Positions 17,382-24,553 of a stretch of 54,542 nucleotides of DNA are shown here, in pieces. The DNA is taken from contig WTAL01000162.1 in the NCBI GenBank assembly GCA_013139635.1, positions 1-54,542 on the forward strand, read 5' to 3'. The DNA comes from Paracoccaceae bacterium. GTDB lineage: Bacteria > Pseudomonadota > Alphaproteobacteria > Rhodobacterales > Rhodobacteraceae. The notes under the pieces were generated by a model, which was given only the letters and a program-made list of their open reading frames with translations, searched no databases and was not told the origin of the DNA. Both the position numbers and the translations under genes were made by a program. The stretch's first letter is position 1; every line of letters starts with the position of its first letter.

Positions 17382-17622
17382 GGGTCACCATCCAGATTAC
17401 GGCCAACAGACCCACGGCCCCCGCGCCAAGCACCACCCGCCCTTGCTTGGTCAACTCATAAGAGCCTTGCGCCTCTATAGAGCCATCATCAGCAAACTGT
17501 GGCCCTTGATAAACCCAAAGCTGCCCTTGAAAAGGAAGCTCCTTAATTGCAGCAACCCGTTGGTTTGTAGCCACGCGCTCAATCGCGCCGTTTGCATCAA
17601 ATGACGGTATTTCCCAAGCCAT
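17374..17622 (-). CDS. Small virion/lysis membrane protein, unknown
   Basis: 82 aa with a polar N-terminal part (WEIPSFDANGAIERVATNQR, then QLWVYQGPQFADDGSIEAQGS) and one C-terminal membrane helix VLGAGAVGLLAVIWMV. Its ATG overlaps the TAA of the preceding 59-aa gene (TAATG), so it is translationally coupled. Single-helix proteins of this kind are typical of the internal membrane of PM2- or PRD1-like virions; that role is inference from context. Confidence 0.65.
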   Translation of the reverse strand: MAWEIPSFDANGAIERVATNQRVAAIKELPFQGQLWVYQGPQFADDGSIEAQGSYELTKQGRVVLGAGAVGLLAVIWMVTRG

Positions 17623-17801
17623 TACTTAAGCACCCCTGTTGTTTTAAGCGCCGCATAGCTCACGTAAATGCCGCCAGCAACTGCGGTCCATTTCGCCAGC
17701 GTGGCGAATTTTTCGGCGGCTTCCCCGCTTTTTTCTACGGTTTCAGAAACGGTAAATAGTCCGGCAATCGCAAACCCTGCCCATATAATCGGTGCTACCA
17801 T
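17622..17801 (-). CDS. Small membrane protein with two hydrophobic segments
   Basis: 59 aa: MVAPIIWAGFAIAGLFTVSE, then TVEKSGEAAEKFATLAKWTA and VAGGIYVSYAALKTTGVLK. A good AGGAGAG ribosome site precedes the ATG at 17801 and the stop overlaps the next gene (TAATG). Two membrane helices are separated by a charged helical linker. It is likely a virion membrane or holin-type protein of the prophage; no family is recognised. Confidence 0.7.
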   Translation of the reverse strand: MVAPIIWAGFAIAGLFTVSETVEKSGEAAEKFATLAKWTAVAGGIYVSYAALKTTGVLK

Positions 17802-17836
17802 TTTTCTCTCCTAATTCAATTTCCAGTGCGCGTTTT

Positions 17837-18706
17837 TTACTCGGGTGGAGGTGTATAAATGAGCGGCGGGGGCGGTGCCGTAAGGTCTGGCGGTGGCGGC
17901 GCGTATGGGTCTGACATCACTCCAAACGTGCCGTCAGGATTTACCCAGGTGCCTTCAGGTAGGCCGTGCGGAATAATAACTGGCGAGGTGTTCAAGCCAC
18001 CACCATTGATATCTCGTGAAACGCGACGCTCTACGCCCCGAATTGCCAGATATTTCCGCTCTACGCCTTCCAGATACGCCTCACGGGCGCGGACATAATC
18101 AGCGCTCAAAGAGGCAAAGCCCGGACCGCCATTATAAGCCTTGGTAATCCAAGCCCGATCAGCGTTTTTTTTGCTCAAATACTCAAGGTAAGCGGTGCCG
18201 AAATATAGCCCCCCGTTTACTGTGGATAAAATTTCCTCGGTGGCTGGATACTTGGTGTATCCCCAGCGCACCAAATCGGCGGCTGTGGAGGGTTTAACCT
18301 GCATCACGCCAATCTCGCCCGCTGACCCTCGAGCCTCGGGGTTCCTGCCCCGATTTTCTTGATTGCAGATTGCCGCTACCCAATAGAGATTTTGCGTTGA
18401 CCACGGGTTCAAATCATATTCGTTTTCTCGTAGCATTCTCACAAAAGGGTTTGCCTCGGCTGCATCGGTTACGCCGCCGGAGGTGGCGATAACCACGGGA
18501 GAAACAGCGCCAGTGCCATCAATAACAACATTATCATCACCTGTGCTTTCATCGGCAAATTGTTCGCCGTTTTCATCACCAGAAAGCCCCGCCCAAAACT
18601 CGGAGGCGCTGGCTTTTATCGGATCTAAATATTCGCCCAAATAGCCCTTTTTGTGGGCATAAAAGGCAGCGGCGCTAACGCCCGCAAGCAATAGAACTTT
18701 ATTCAT
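17837..18706 (-). CDS. Membrane-anchored lytic transglycosylase (virion-associated)
   Basis: 289 aa starting at MNKVLLLAGVSAAAFYAHKKG, an N-terminal membrane anchor. The SLT/lysozyme-like domain spans about residues 110-200: the catalytic glutamate is in AAICNQENRGRNPEA, followed by GEIGVMQVKP and AYNGGPGF. The C-terminus is proline-rich (APPPPDLTAPPPPLIYTPPP), possibly a spacer or display segment. The start overlaps the stop of the preceding gene (ATGAATAA). A virion muralytic enzyme helps tailless phages such as PRD1 (P7) cross the wall at entry. Its place in the virion operon, separate from the M15 endolysin, supports an entry role. Confidence 0.82.
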   Translation of the reverse strand: MNKVLLLAGVSAAAFYAHKKGYLGEYLDPIKASASEFWAGLSGDENGEQFADESTGDDNVVIDGTGAVSPVVIATSGGVTDAAEANPFVRMLRENEYDLNPWSTQNLYWVAAICNQENRGRNPEARGSAGEIGVMQVKPSTAADLVRWGYTKYPATEEILSTVNGGLYFGTAYLEYLSKKNADRAWITKAYNGGPGFASLSADYVRAREAYLEGVERKYLAIRGVERRVSRDINGGGLNTSPVIIPHGLPEGTWVNPDGTFGVMSDPYAPPPPDLTAPPPPLIYTPPPE

Positions 18707-19430
18707 CGTAGCTATCCACGCCGCAATCAATCACGGCGGCGTTCACTTCATAATATTTGTCAATTCCGCCACGCATTAGCAACGCTGAACCTTCCTCAAG
18801 CATTCCTGACCAGCCCGAAGCCTCGCGGCCTATAACGGTGGGCCAATCCGGCCTACCATCATGGCGCAACCAAGGGTTAAAGTCCAAATCTTCGAAATAG
18901 CCCTGCATAGCCAGAACTCGGTTGTTCTCGCTGCCATCAGGATGCAGAACCTTACCGACAATATTAGGGCCGCTTGCGGGAATTGCAGCCAAAGCCTCGG
19001 CCCCGAAATCGCGCACAATTTCAATGTTTACGTTAGTTGCGTATTGAATATCAATATAGCTGGAGCCTTTAGTCTGAAACAGCACTGTACCGCGATTTAG
19101 GCCGTTTACTATGCTGGGGTATCTAACAGCCAAATAGTATTTAATCGCACGCGGGTCAGATTTATCAATACCCCGAAATTCGCTTGCGAAATTCACCGGC
19201 GCATTAAGCACTATCTGCACATCAAGTGTGCGCTGAAACGGGTTAATAACGCGGCACATTTGGCCTACGGGGATAACCTGCCCCATATAGAGCTTGACCA
19301 CCTTTGACCCATCAATACGCACAAGGACAAACGGCAAATTACCACCAAAAAGGCCAATGGTTTTTGCGGGCACCATTTCAACCTCGGCCTCGGGCGTTAG
19401 GCGCACCTTTTTGATTTTCATATTGTCCAT
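18699..19430 (-). CDS. Candidate minor virion protein (243 aa), beta-rich
   Basis: 243 aa, no signal peptide or membrane helix. The sequence is rich in beta-forming segments (PFVLVRIDGSKVVKLYMG, TLDVQIVLNAPVNF, YIDIQYATNVNIEIVRDFG) and ends in an acidic tail, suggesting a compact beta fold such as a jelly roll. In tailless phages the vertex/penton or spike protein is encoded near the capsid gene, and this is the largest unassigned soluble product of the operon, so a penton or second capsid protein is a plausible guess. An AAGGA ribosome site lies 9 bp before the ATG; MKIKK three codons later is an alternative start. Confidence 0.6.
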   Translation of the reverse strand: MDNMKIKKVRLTPEAEVEMVPAKTIGLFGGNLPFVLVRIDGSKVVKLYMGQVIPVGQMCRVINPFQRTLDVQIVLNAPVNFASEFRGIDKSDPRAIKYYLAVRYPSIVNGLNRGTVLFQTKGSSYIDIQYATNVNIEIVRDFGAEALAAIPASGPNIVGKVLHPDGSENNRVLAMQGYFEDLDFNPWLRHDGRPDWPTVIGREASGWSGMLEEGSALLMRGGIDKYYEVNAAVIDCGVDSYDE

Positions 19431-19434
19431 TTTT

Positions 19435-19968
19435 TTAGTCCTTTGTTGCCAGCCAAATCGCGCCCAGAGCCATCAAGGTAAAAGCGATTGTGACGGTTTG
19501 GATTGTGTCTTTAGAATTGCCCGTTTTAACCTCTGCGACCAAATCGAGCGCACGCAAAGTTGCATCTTGCGAACCTTCAACTGCGTCCCCGGCGAGATTA
19601 TAAGACCGCTCGGCCAGATCGTCGGTAAGGTCGATTATGAACTTGCCTTCTTCCCGCTCGGCCTCAAGGTATTCCATCGACGTTCTAAGCTGCTCATAGG
19701 CCCAATCATCCATGCGGATTGACTGGTCGTCAACGAGCTGCATAACATCGGTTCCCAGCCCCAAAACCTCTTCTAAGTTTGTGCGGGTGCCGGACATTAA
19801 AACTTCAAAACTTGCCCGCATTTGTTCAAGGGATGCAATCATCACCTCGTCACTAGGGTCAATCACGATACTATCCATGATTGAGGTGCCAGTCCCTGTG
19901 GTCACAGAGCGGTCAACGGCCACGTTGTTTGTGTCGGCCTGAATGGCCTTGTCAGCCTTGCTACCCAT
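19435..19968 (-). CDS. Virion membrane protein with C-terminal helix
   Basis: 177 aa starting at MGSKADKAIQ; an open frame continues to 20100 but the ATG at 19968 overlaps the preceding stop (ATGGGTAG), as elsewhere in this operon. The body is strongly helical and acidic (SLEQMRASFEVLMSGTRTNL, LRTSMEYLEAEREEGKF), likely a coiled coil, followed by one C-terminal membrane helix (VTIAFTLMALGAIWLA). It probably sits in the virion membrane with its coil toward the capsid. No family is recognised. Confidence 0.65.
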   Translation of the reverse strand: MGSKADKAIQADTNNVAVDRSVTTGTGTSIMDSIVIDPSDEVMIASLEQMRASFEVLMSGTRTNLEEVLGLGTDVMQLVDDQSIRMDDWAYEQLRTSMEYLEAEREEGKFIIDLTDDLAERSYNLAGDAVEGSQDATLRALDLVAEVKTGNSKDTIQTVTIAFTLMALGAIWLATKD

Positions 19969-20356
19969 TGAAAACCCCCATAGGCACCCCGTCAGCGTCC
20001 AAGCACTCAAGGAAGCTCTCAGCGCCAAACATCTTGGCCATAGCGGCCACCTTTTCAGAGTGGACCCGAAGCGGCTTGCCCATAATGCGGGCCGCGCCAA
20101 ACACGGAGCGCATAGCGAGCTTAGCCATGCCCTTCATAAAGCAATGGGCGGCGTAAGCCGTATACATGCCGTCTTGATCGACCCCAACAACCACATAAAT
20201 TTGCAGCTTTCCAGTTTCCAAATCTGACACGTAGAGCGTGGCGGTATCATCCCGCTCGGCAACGTCCACATAATGGGCCGCTTCCTCAATATCGAGCTGG
20301 TCAATAAATTCTTCGGGCATCAGGCCCTTGGTGGATACTATACGGGCATTTTTCAT
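19961..20356 (-). CDS. Phage protein, possible GNAT-like fold
   Basis: 131 aa starting at MKNARIVSTKGLMPEEF; the ATG at 20356 overlaps the previous stop (ATGA), so the earlier TTG at 20371 is not needed. The order of segments, with strands LYVSDLETGKLQIYVVVGVD, then a helix FMKGMAKLAMRSVFGAARIM, then LRVHSEKVAAMAKMFGAESF, resembles the second half of GNAT acetyltransferases (acceptor strand, helix, H-S-x2-V-A-x-M-A-x2-F-G-A). No clear acetyl-CoA loop R-x2-G-x-G/A is visible, so the fold is a guess. Some phages encode such small acyltransferase-like proteins among their structural genes. Confidence 0.5.
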   Translation of the reverse strand: MKNARIVSTKGLMPEEFIDQLDIEEAAHYVDVAERDDTATLYVSDLETGKLQIYVVVGVDQDGMYTAYAAHCFMKGMAKLAMRSVFGAARIMGKPLRVHSEKVAAMAKMFGAESFLECLDADGVPMGVFNG

Positions 20357-20580
20357 TTGATTTTGTTCCAAGCGTATTTGGCCAAAAGTGACACGGCCAC
20401 GCCGATTGCGAGGTCGCGCACTAGGCCCGAAAATGGCGAGTTTGCCGCACCGCCGGAGCCATCGCCCGCGATATGGTCGCCGAATTGAAATTGGCTACCC
20501 GTATCCCACAAATCGCCGCCCTGCGAGGCGGAGCTTGCGAAGGATGGGGCAACGCTTAATTTTAGTGGACTTCCGGCCAT
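20353..20580 (-). CDS. Small virion membrane protein, glycine/serine-rich
   Basis: 75 aa. The N-terminal two-thirds is Gly/Ser-rich and soluble (SASQGGDLWDTGSQFQFGDH, then IAGDGSGG), followed by one C-terminal hydrophobic helix LVRDLAIGVAVSLLAKYAW with a basic end. It starts 9 bp after the stop of the preceding gene and its own stop overlaps the next start. This matches the many single-helix structural proteins of the inner membrane of PM2-like virions. Confidence 0.6.
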   Translation of the reverse strand: MAGSPLKLSVAPSFASSASQGGDLWDTGSQFQFGDHIAGDGSGGAANSPFSGLVRDLAIGVAVSLLAKYAWNKIK

Positions 20581-20589
20581 TGGTCGCTC

Positions 20590-20916
20590 CTATTTAATGA
20601 GAAAGATCAGGGCCACGGCCCCAGCCGCTAGGGCGTAGTAAAGCTGCACGTTATCGCCGCGCGTAATTTTGAGCTTATCTAGCAATAAATCTTGGTCGTG
20701 GTTTTCGCGGTCATATTGGAGCTGGCGCTGTGCATCTATGCCACGGGCCACATCTTCCGAAATAGCCGCGCCTGTGCTTGTGACGCGTTGGATTGAGCCA
20801 GTCAGGCCCGCAAGCCCGTTAAACCATCCGATTGTTTTACCCCAGCCATCGCCATACTCCTCATGGGCAGGATTTTGATCTGGGTTCGCAACCAAGGATG
20901 CATCATATTCTGCCAT
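20590..20916 (-). CDS. Virion membrane protein with C-terminal helix
   Basis: 108 aa. An acidic N-terminus (MAEYDASLVANPDQNPAHEE) is followed by a Gly/Thr-rich segment, a charged helical region (DAQRQLQYDRENHDQDLLLD) and one C-terminal membrane helix (LYYALAAGAVALIFLIK). It is the first gene after the capsid gene, from which it is separated by a hairpin. It is likely a virion membrane component; no family is recognised. Confidence 0.6.
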   Translation of the reverse strand: MAEYDASLVANPDQNPAHEEYGDGWGKTIGWFNGLAGLTGSIQRVTSTGAAISEDVARGIDAQRQLQYDRENHDQDLLLDKLKITRGDNVQLYYALAAGAVALIFLIK

Positions 20917-20941
20917 GTGTTTGCCCCAATTTGTGGATTAT

Positions 20942-20965
20942 GTGGGCGGCACGAATACCGCCCAC
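20942..20965 (-). terminator. Intercistronic hairpin after the capsid gene (partial terminator or RNA stabiliser)
   Basis: A perfect 8-bp stem (GTGGGCGG at 20942-20949, CCGCCCAC at 20958-20965) lies between the capsid stop (20980) and the next gene (20916). On the minus strand no long T-run follows, so it should terminate only part of transcription or protect the 3' end of the capsid message. This would raise capsid yield over the downstream virion genes. Confidence 0.55.
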
Positions 20966-20979
20966 TTTGTCGCTTTGCC

Positions 20980-21951
20980 TTAGCCTTGCGAGCGGTAAAT
21001 GCCGCAAGCACGGGCCACAATTTCAACCTCTGTGGCCGCTTCAAGATCAAGGTGGATACGAATATCAGCGTTACGCTTGATTTGCGGGTCTGCATTGAGC
21101 GCCTTAAGGCCCTTGCTGGCGTTTTTCTCGCGCCAAAAATCAAACAACACACAATCACCAAGCGCCGAAACATCGCGGCCATACAGGGCATTCAAGGCCA
21201 TAAGCTGCTGATAATCACCGTCGAAGATGAACTGCGAATCAACCTCAAGCTTTGCGTGTTTGATACCCGTGCCAAAGGCGAAGAGCTGCGCCAAATCGGC
21301 ATTGACTGGCACGTCCGTAATCACCACTGGACCCGCCGCCGCGAAGGTATAGCGGAAAGATTTGAGGGTGGTCAGATAGGCGATAGGCCGTGCAATGCGG
21401 GCGTATTCGCTCATAATCTGAATTTTCATTGAGCCAGTAACCCAATCCGAAGTCAGATCAAAGTTTAGGCGCAAATCGCGCAGATCACCCGTGCCAAGCA
21501 AATAGGCATCTTCTGCCCCTTGGTCCCAGAACTCGCGCGGCCCGCCAAAGGTCATCCAATGGAAGCCGTCAACAACATCATAGCCATAATGGCCATTCAT
21601 TTGCATTGAGCGGGCGGCGGTCACATCGCGCACCACATCGCCGTCAATCTCAAGGCTAATTTTCTTCACGAACTTGGTAAAGAAAGAGCTTTTCAGATAG
21701 TGGGTGCCATTGACTTCATAAGTCATGGAAACGCCAGCATTATCGGGGTCATCAGTTTGCGCATTTAGCACAATCATGATCTGCTGGTTTTTGTAGGTGT
21801 ATGGGCCTACAGGCAATTCCGCGACGACTGAGCCGTCCGAATATTGGCCTGAAATTGTGGCCAGCCGCTCATGGCGAAACACCAATGGAACGGCCAAAGC
21901 GGCCTTGCGTTGCGGCCCTACGCCGCTGGTAGCAATACGACGACGCGCCAT
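20980..21951 (-). CDS. Candidate major capsid protein (double jelly-roll type)
   Basis: 323 aa starting at MARRRIATSGVGPQRKAALA; the ATG at 21951 has GAAGGG 8 bp upstream, whereas the longer frame begins with TTG. After a basic N-terminal arm the protein is almost wholly beta-strand-like: VAELPVGPYTYKNQQIMIVL, YEVNGTHYLKSSFFTKFVKK, ISLEIDGDVVRDVTA, DLRLNFDLTSDWVTGSMKIQ, KLEVDSQFIFDGDYQQLMA, IRIHLDLEAATEVEIVARAC. Length, beta content, first position in the virion operon and the company of a packaging ATPase and virion membrane proteins fit the PM2 P2-like double jelly-roll capsid class. A signal-less soluble protein is expected. The fold is inferred, not shown. Confidence 0.68.
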   Translation of the reverse strand: MARRRIATSGVGPQRKAALAVPLVFRHERLATISGQYSDGSVVAELPVGPYTYKNQQIMIVLNAQTDDPDNAGVSMTYEVNGTHYLKSSFFTKFVKKISLEIDGDVVRDVTAARSMQMNGHYGYDVVDGFHWMTFGGPREFWDQGAEDAYLLGTGDLRDLRLNFDLTSDWVTGSMKIQIMSEYARIARPIAYLTTLKSFRYTFAAAGPVVITDVPVNADLAQLFAFGTGIKHAKLEVDSQFIFDGDYQQLMALNALYGRDVSALGDCVLFDFWREKNASKGLKALNADPQIKRNADIRIHLDLEAATEVEIVARACGIYRSQG

Positions 21952-21997
21952 ATTATATCCCTTCAATTTGTGGACTGTTTGGGGTGAAAAGCGGGCC

Positions 21998-22102
21998 TTA
22001 GCCTACAATTTTTTTCACGGGGGTTTTGTTCATGATGAATTCGGCGGCAATTGTTGCCACCATGAGCGCAAAGGCGGTTGCCAGAACTTGCTTAGCTTTC
22101 AT
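21998..22102 (-). CDS. Tiny membrane protein upstream of the capsid gene
   Basis: 34 aa: MKAKQVLATAFALMVATIAA then EFIMNKTPVKKIVG. A basic N-terminus, one hydrophobic helix and a basic C-terminus make a small membrane or virion protein. AGAGGA lies 7 bp upstream of the ATG, and the stop is 47 bp before the capsid start, so it heads the leftward virion operon. Size and charge recall small membrane proteins of tailless or filamentous phages. No family is recognised. Confidence 0.6.
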   Translation of the reverse strand: MKAKQVLATAFALMVATIAAEFIMNKTPVKKIVG

Positions 22103-22201
22103 TTGGAAATCCTCTCGGGTTGTGTGGTTGGTGAAATTCAACATTGCCAAGCGTCACGCCTAAATCATCGCAAGTAAAGGATATTATCGCATATTATCAG
22201 G

Positions 22202-22248
22202 TAGTTATGCGTAACTAACCTTGTTTAATTGCCAATATCTGCTACAAT
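22202..22248 (+). promoter_or_regulatory. Divergent control region: promoter and palindromic operator
   Basis: A sigma70-like promoter for the rightward operon is seen: -35 TTGTTT (22221-22226), 16-bp spacer, -10 TACAAT (22243-22248). Just upstream lies a perfect dyad TAGTTA-TGCG-TAACTA (22202-22217), and at 22181-22198 two copies of ATATTATC separated by GC. The HTH protein encoded immediately downstream is the natural candidate to bind here and to control the leftward virion operon as well. Binding is inferred. Confidence 0.55.
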
Positions 22249-22283
22249 TTACGGGTGTTTAATTCTGTGTATGGGAGCTTATT

Positions 22284-22619
22284 TTGTCGCAAAACAAAAC
22301 TCTATTTTCAGCTATCTGCGAGCATGGCCGCACAAATGTCGAGATTGCTAAAAGCATGGGTGTCAGCCCCCAGAGCGTCAGTAAGTGGCTATCTGGCACA
22401 AATCTGCTTCCCGTCCGCCGCCGCGCGGCGTTTGAACGTGCGGTAAGTGTCCAGAATATCGACTGGTGGGGATATGAGCAGGAACTGAAAGCGCAGCGCG
22501 GGGGCGGTAATACTCGGCCCCATCAAGAGCTTAAGCCCCCTGCCCCGCCGGAGCCAAAAAAATCGGGCGGGTTTTGGGGCAGTATTTGGGATGATGAGGA
22601 GGAATTAAATGGCGCTTGA
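22284..22619 (+). CDS. Cro/CI-type HTH regulator of the prophage (TTG start)
   Basis: 111 aa, predicted TTG start with GGGAG 6 bp upstream. The N-terminal about 50 residues form a helix-turn-helix (RTNVEIAKSMGVSPQSVSKW, then LSGTNLLPVRRR) like Cro/phage repressors. The C-terminal part is proline-rich and ends in aromatic and acidic residues (PPAPPEPKKSGGFWGSIWDD, then EEELNGA). It lies first in the rightward operon, directly after a divergent control region, and overlaps the next gene by 11 bp. It probably controls the lysogenic/lytic choice. Confidence 0.75.
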   Translation: MSQNKTLFSAICEHGRTNVEIAKSMGVSPQSVSKWLSGTNLLPVRRRAAFERAVSVQNIDWWGYEQELKAQRGGGNTRPHQELKPPAPPEPKKSGGFWGSIWDDEEELNGA

Positions 22620-23061
22620 TTTTAACGCAGAGCTTGAAGAGCTGGTTTTATCCACTGGCCCCGAAGACACGCCTGATATGCCCGCGATTGAGGCGGAAAA
22701 TATAGACGATCAGCCACCGCAAGCCACGACCATTGCCGCGCCGGAGCTGACCACCGAAAGCGTGTTCTATCAGCAGTTTGTATTTATGCACGAAATGGCG
22801 GGCGGCATGGTAACAATGCGCACGGGCGCGCCCTGCCCGCTCGGCGATCAGGCCAAGGGCGAGGGCGGGCAAGCCGCAAGCTCGGCCATGTATAATCTCA
22901 TAAAATCCAGCCCCGCCCTAGCTAACTTTATTTTGTCCACTAAATCCACCTTTTTTGCCCAGCTCGGCGCTATCGGAATGCACGGTTTTGGCTGTGTTCA
23001 GGTCATCAAGGCGGCAATGGCCACGCCAGTTGATCAGCCTGAAACGGAGGCCGCAGCATGA
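22609..23061 (+). CDS. Acidic phage protein, unknown function
   Basis: 150 aa, strongly acidic at the N-terminus (FNAELEELVLSTGPEDTPDM), Pro/Thr/Ala-rich in the middle, and helical with hydrophobic runs in the C-terminal half (FVFMHEMAGGMVTMRTGAPC, FILSTKSTFFAQLGAIGMHG). It overlaps the HTH gene by 11 bp and the ATPase gene by 4 bp, so it is translationally coupled to both. A DNA-maintenance or packaging-accessory role would fit the position; nothing in the sequence proves it. Confidence 0.6.
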   Translation: MALDFNAELEELVLSTGPEDTPDMPAIEAENIDDQPPQATTIAAPELTTESVFYQQFVFMHEMAGGMVTMRTGAPCPLGDQAKGEGGQAASSAMYNLIKSSPALANFILSTKSTFFAQLGAIGMHGFGCVQVIKAAMATPVDQPETEAAA

Positions 23062-23594
23062 GTTTTCTTGACGAAGTGACGGCCATTTGGGGCGGGCGCG
23101 GTTCGGGCAAAACCACCTTGGCAAAAAAGCTGGTTTCAGAGCATAACCCGCCTTGCGTGGTGTTCATTGACCCGCTGGCTAGAAATGGCGTTTTCCCTAA
23201 TGAGATTAAGGCCGATATTGAAGACGGTGAGCGCCTAATTATTTGCAATGTGCAGCGCCGCGAAGATCAATTAGCGGCCATTTATACGGCCTACCTTTGC
23301 AGCACCAAAAAGCGGCCTGTTTATTGCGTTTGCGACGAGGCACCAAGCTACCTAGCAAAGCCAACAGCGGCAATCAACAAAATCATGTTTCAAGGGAGGC
23401 ACCGAGCCTTCGGCATGATGTTGCTCGGCCAACGGCCCGCCGCCGTTGACAGCGCCATTCGGAGCCAAGCAATCCGAACTTACTGGATGCGACTTAATGA
23501 CTTTCGCGACCAGCAAACCGCCGCCCAATCCATCGGCCCAGAAGCGGCCAAAAAGCTAGCTGAATTTAAAGCCGGCCAATTTCTCGAACATTAG
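23058..23594 (+). CDS. Genome-packaging ATPase, FtsK/HerA (PRD1/PM2 P9-like) type
   Basis: 178 aa. Walker A is IWGGRGSGKTTLAKKL (about residues 10-25); Walker B is PVYCVCDEAP (about 90-99), with the catalytic glutamate after the aspartate; a conserved Gln lies in MLLGQRPAAVDSAIRSQA (about 124-141), as in the A32/P9-like branch of the FtsK-HerA superfamily. No membrane helix is present, unlike filamentous-phage Zot (pI). Such ATPases translocate DNA into double jelly-roll capsids through a special vertex. It is the best family marker of the element. Confidence 0.8.
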   Translation: MSFLDEVTAIWGGRGSGKTTLAKKLVSEHNPPCVVFIDPLARNGVFPNEIKADIEDGERLIICNVQRREDQLAAIYTAYLCSTKKRPVYCVCDEAPSYLAKPTAAINKIMFQGRHRAFGMMLLGQRPAAVDSAIRSQAIRTYWMRLNDFRDQQTAAQSIGPEAAKKLAEFKAGQFLEH

Positions 23595-23604
23595 GAAAAA
23601 CACA

Positions 23605-23907
23605 ATGCCACCACAAAAAATAAAGCAGTTTGAATTCGGCCCGTTATCGCTTTATGCGCTCGGGTTTTTGCCACCAGAACAGCAAGCGCACTGGCATAAG
23701 GCGTTGGAGCTATCCGGTGTTGAATTCGCGGTTTATTGCATGTCTGGCAGCGCCATAGATCAAGAGCGGTCAAAAAATTATGTTTGCCACGTTCCGCTGG
23801 TAAACGGCAAACCCGTATTCGACGACCACGATTTAGGTGCCGAAGTCTCGCGAGCTTTCAAAGAAGCCGGAGTATATATCCAACAATTTACAGAGGAGTT
23901 AAACTAA
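23605..23907 (+). CDS. Small phage protein, unknown function
   Basis: 100 aa, between the packaging ATPase and the endolysin; its stop overlaps the endolysin ATG (TAATG). It has mixed alpha/beta character with three cysteine/histidine-containing stretches (HWHKALELSGVEFAVYCM, KNYVCHVPLVNG) and a C-terminal helix. No family is recognised and no catalytic motif is evident. Confidence 0.55.
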   Translation: MPPQKIKQFEFGPLSLYALGFLPPEQQAHWHKALELSGVEFAVYCMSGSAIDQERSKNYVCHVPLVNGKPVFDDHDLGAEVSRAFKEAGVYIQQFTEELN

Positions 23908-24446
23908 TGCAAGGCACACCCAACAACCCCAGCGGTTTCATATTTTCCAAGCGCTCTATGAGCAACTTGGCCGGAACCCATAAAGACCTCCAAAAAGTGA
24001 TTTATGAAGCCCTGCGCACCTCGCCAGTGGATTTCTTGGTCTATAACGGCCTTCGGACTCTTGAAGAGCAAAAAACGCTTGTGGCAACCGGAAAATCCCC
24101 AACCATGCGCAGCCGTCACCTTACGGGCCATGCGATTGACCTCGCGCCGATCACATCGAGCGGGAACATCGAGTGGGGCGATATAGCCACCTTCGACGCG
24201 CTCGGCACCCACATTAAGGCCACGGCCAAGCGCCTCGGCATCAAAATCAAATGGGGCGGCGACTGGAAAAGCAAGGACCGCCCGCATTATCAGCTGAATT
24301 GGAAAGCCTACCCGATTGACGGGCCGGAGCCAAATACTGCACCGCTACCCAAGCCGGACCTACCAACGGCCACCCCAGCGCCTCAAAATGAGCCGGAGGG
24401 CTTCCTTGCTCGCATGAAGGCCCTTACACGGCGCTACGCCTTCTAA
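23907..24446 (+). CDS. M15-family peptidase endolysin (L-alanyl-D-glutamate/D-Ala type)
   Basis: 179 aa starting at MQGTPNNPSGFIFSKRSMSN; the ATG overlaps the upstream stop (TAATG). Zinc ligands of the VanY/M15 fold are present: the His and Asp of SRHLTGHAIDLAP (about residues 66-78) and the His of DRPHYQLNW (about residue 130). This domain cuts peptide cross-bridges of peptidoglycan, as in T5 endolysin. The C-terminal 40 residues are proline-rich then basic and helical (FLARMKALTRRYAF), possibly a membrane-active tail. Last gene of the rightward operon and followed by a strong terminator, it should release progeny together with the holin-like protein. Confidence 0.85.
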   Translation: MQGTPNNPSGFIFSKRSMSNLAGTHKDLQKVIYEALRTSPVDFLVYNGLRTLEEQKTLVATGKSPTMRSRHLTGHAIDLAPITSSGNIEWGDIATFDALGTHIKATAKRLGIKIKWGGDWKSKDRPHYQLNWKAYPIDGPEPNTAPLPKPDLPTATPAPQNEPEGFLARMKALTRRYAF

Positions 24447-24487
24447 GGTCAGCCCTACCCCCCTTAAAACTAATCTCCTGCCAAACT

Positions 24488-24514
24488 GGCCCCCATTCGT
24501 GGGGGCCTTTTTTG
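24488..24514 (+). terminator. Rho-independent terminator of the rightward phage operon
   Basis: A perfect 8-bp stem (GGCCCCCA at 24488-24495, TGGGGGCC at 24500-24507) capped by a TTCG tetraloop and followed by a run of T. It lies 42 bp after the endolysin stop. Confidence 0.92.
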
Positions 24515-24553
24515 TCACTGCCCTAAATTCCAACCCCCCCTTTAATCTCAGCA

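Noticed and set aside
18221-18229. Perfect DnaA box (TTATCCACA on the minus strand) inside the element
   Set aside because: It is a single copy within the lytic transglycosylase coding region, far from the iteron block; likely chance.
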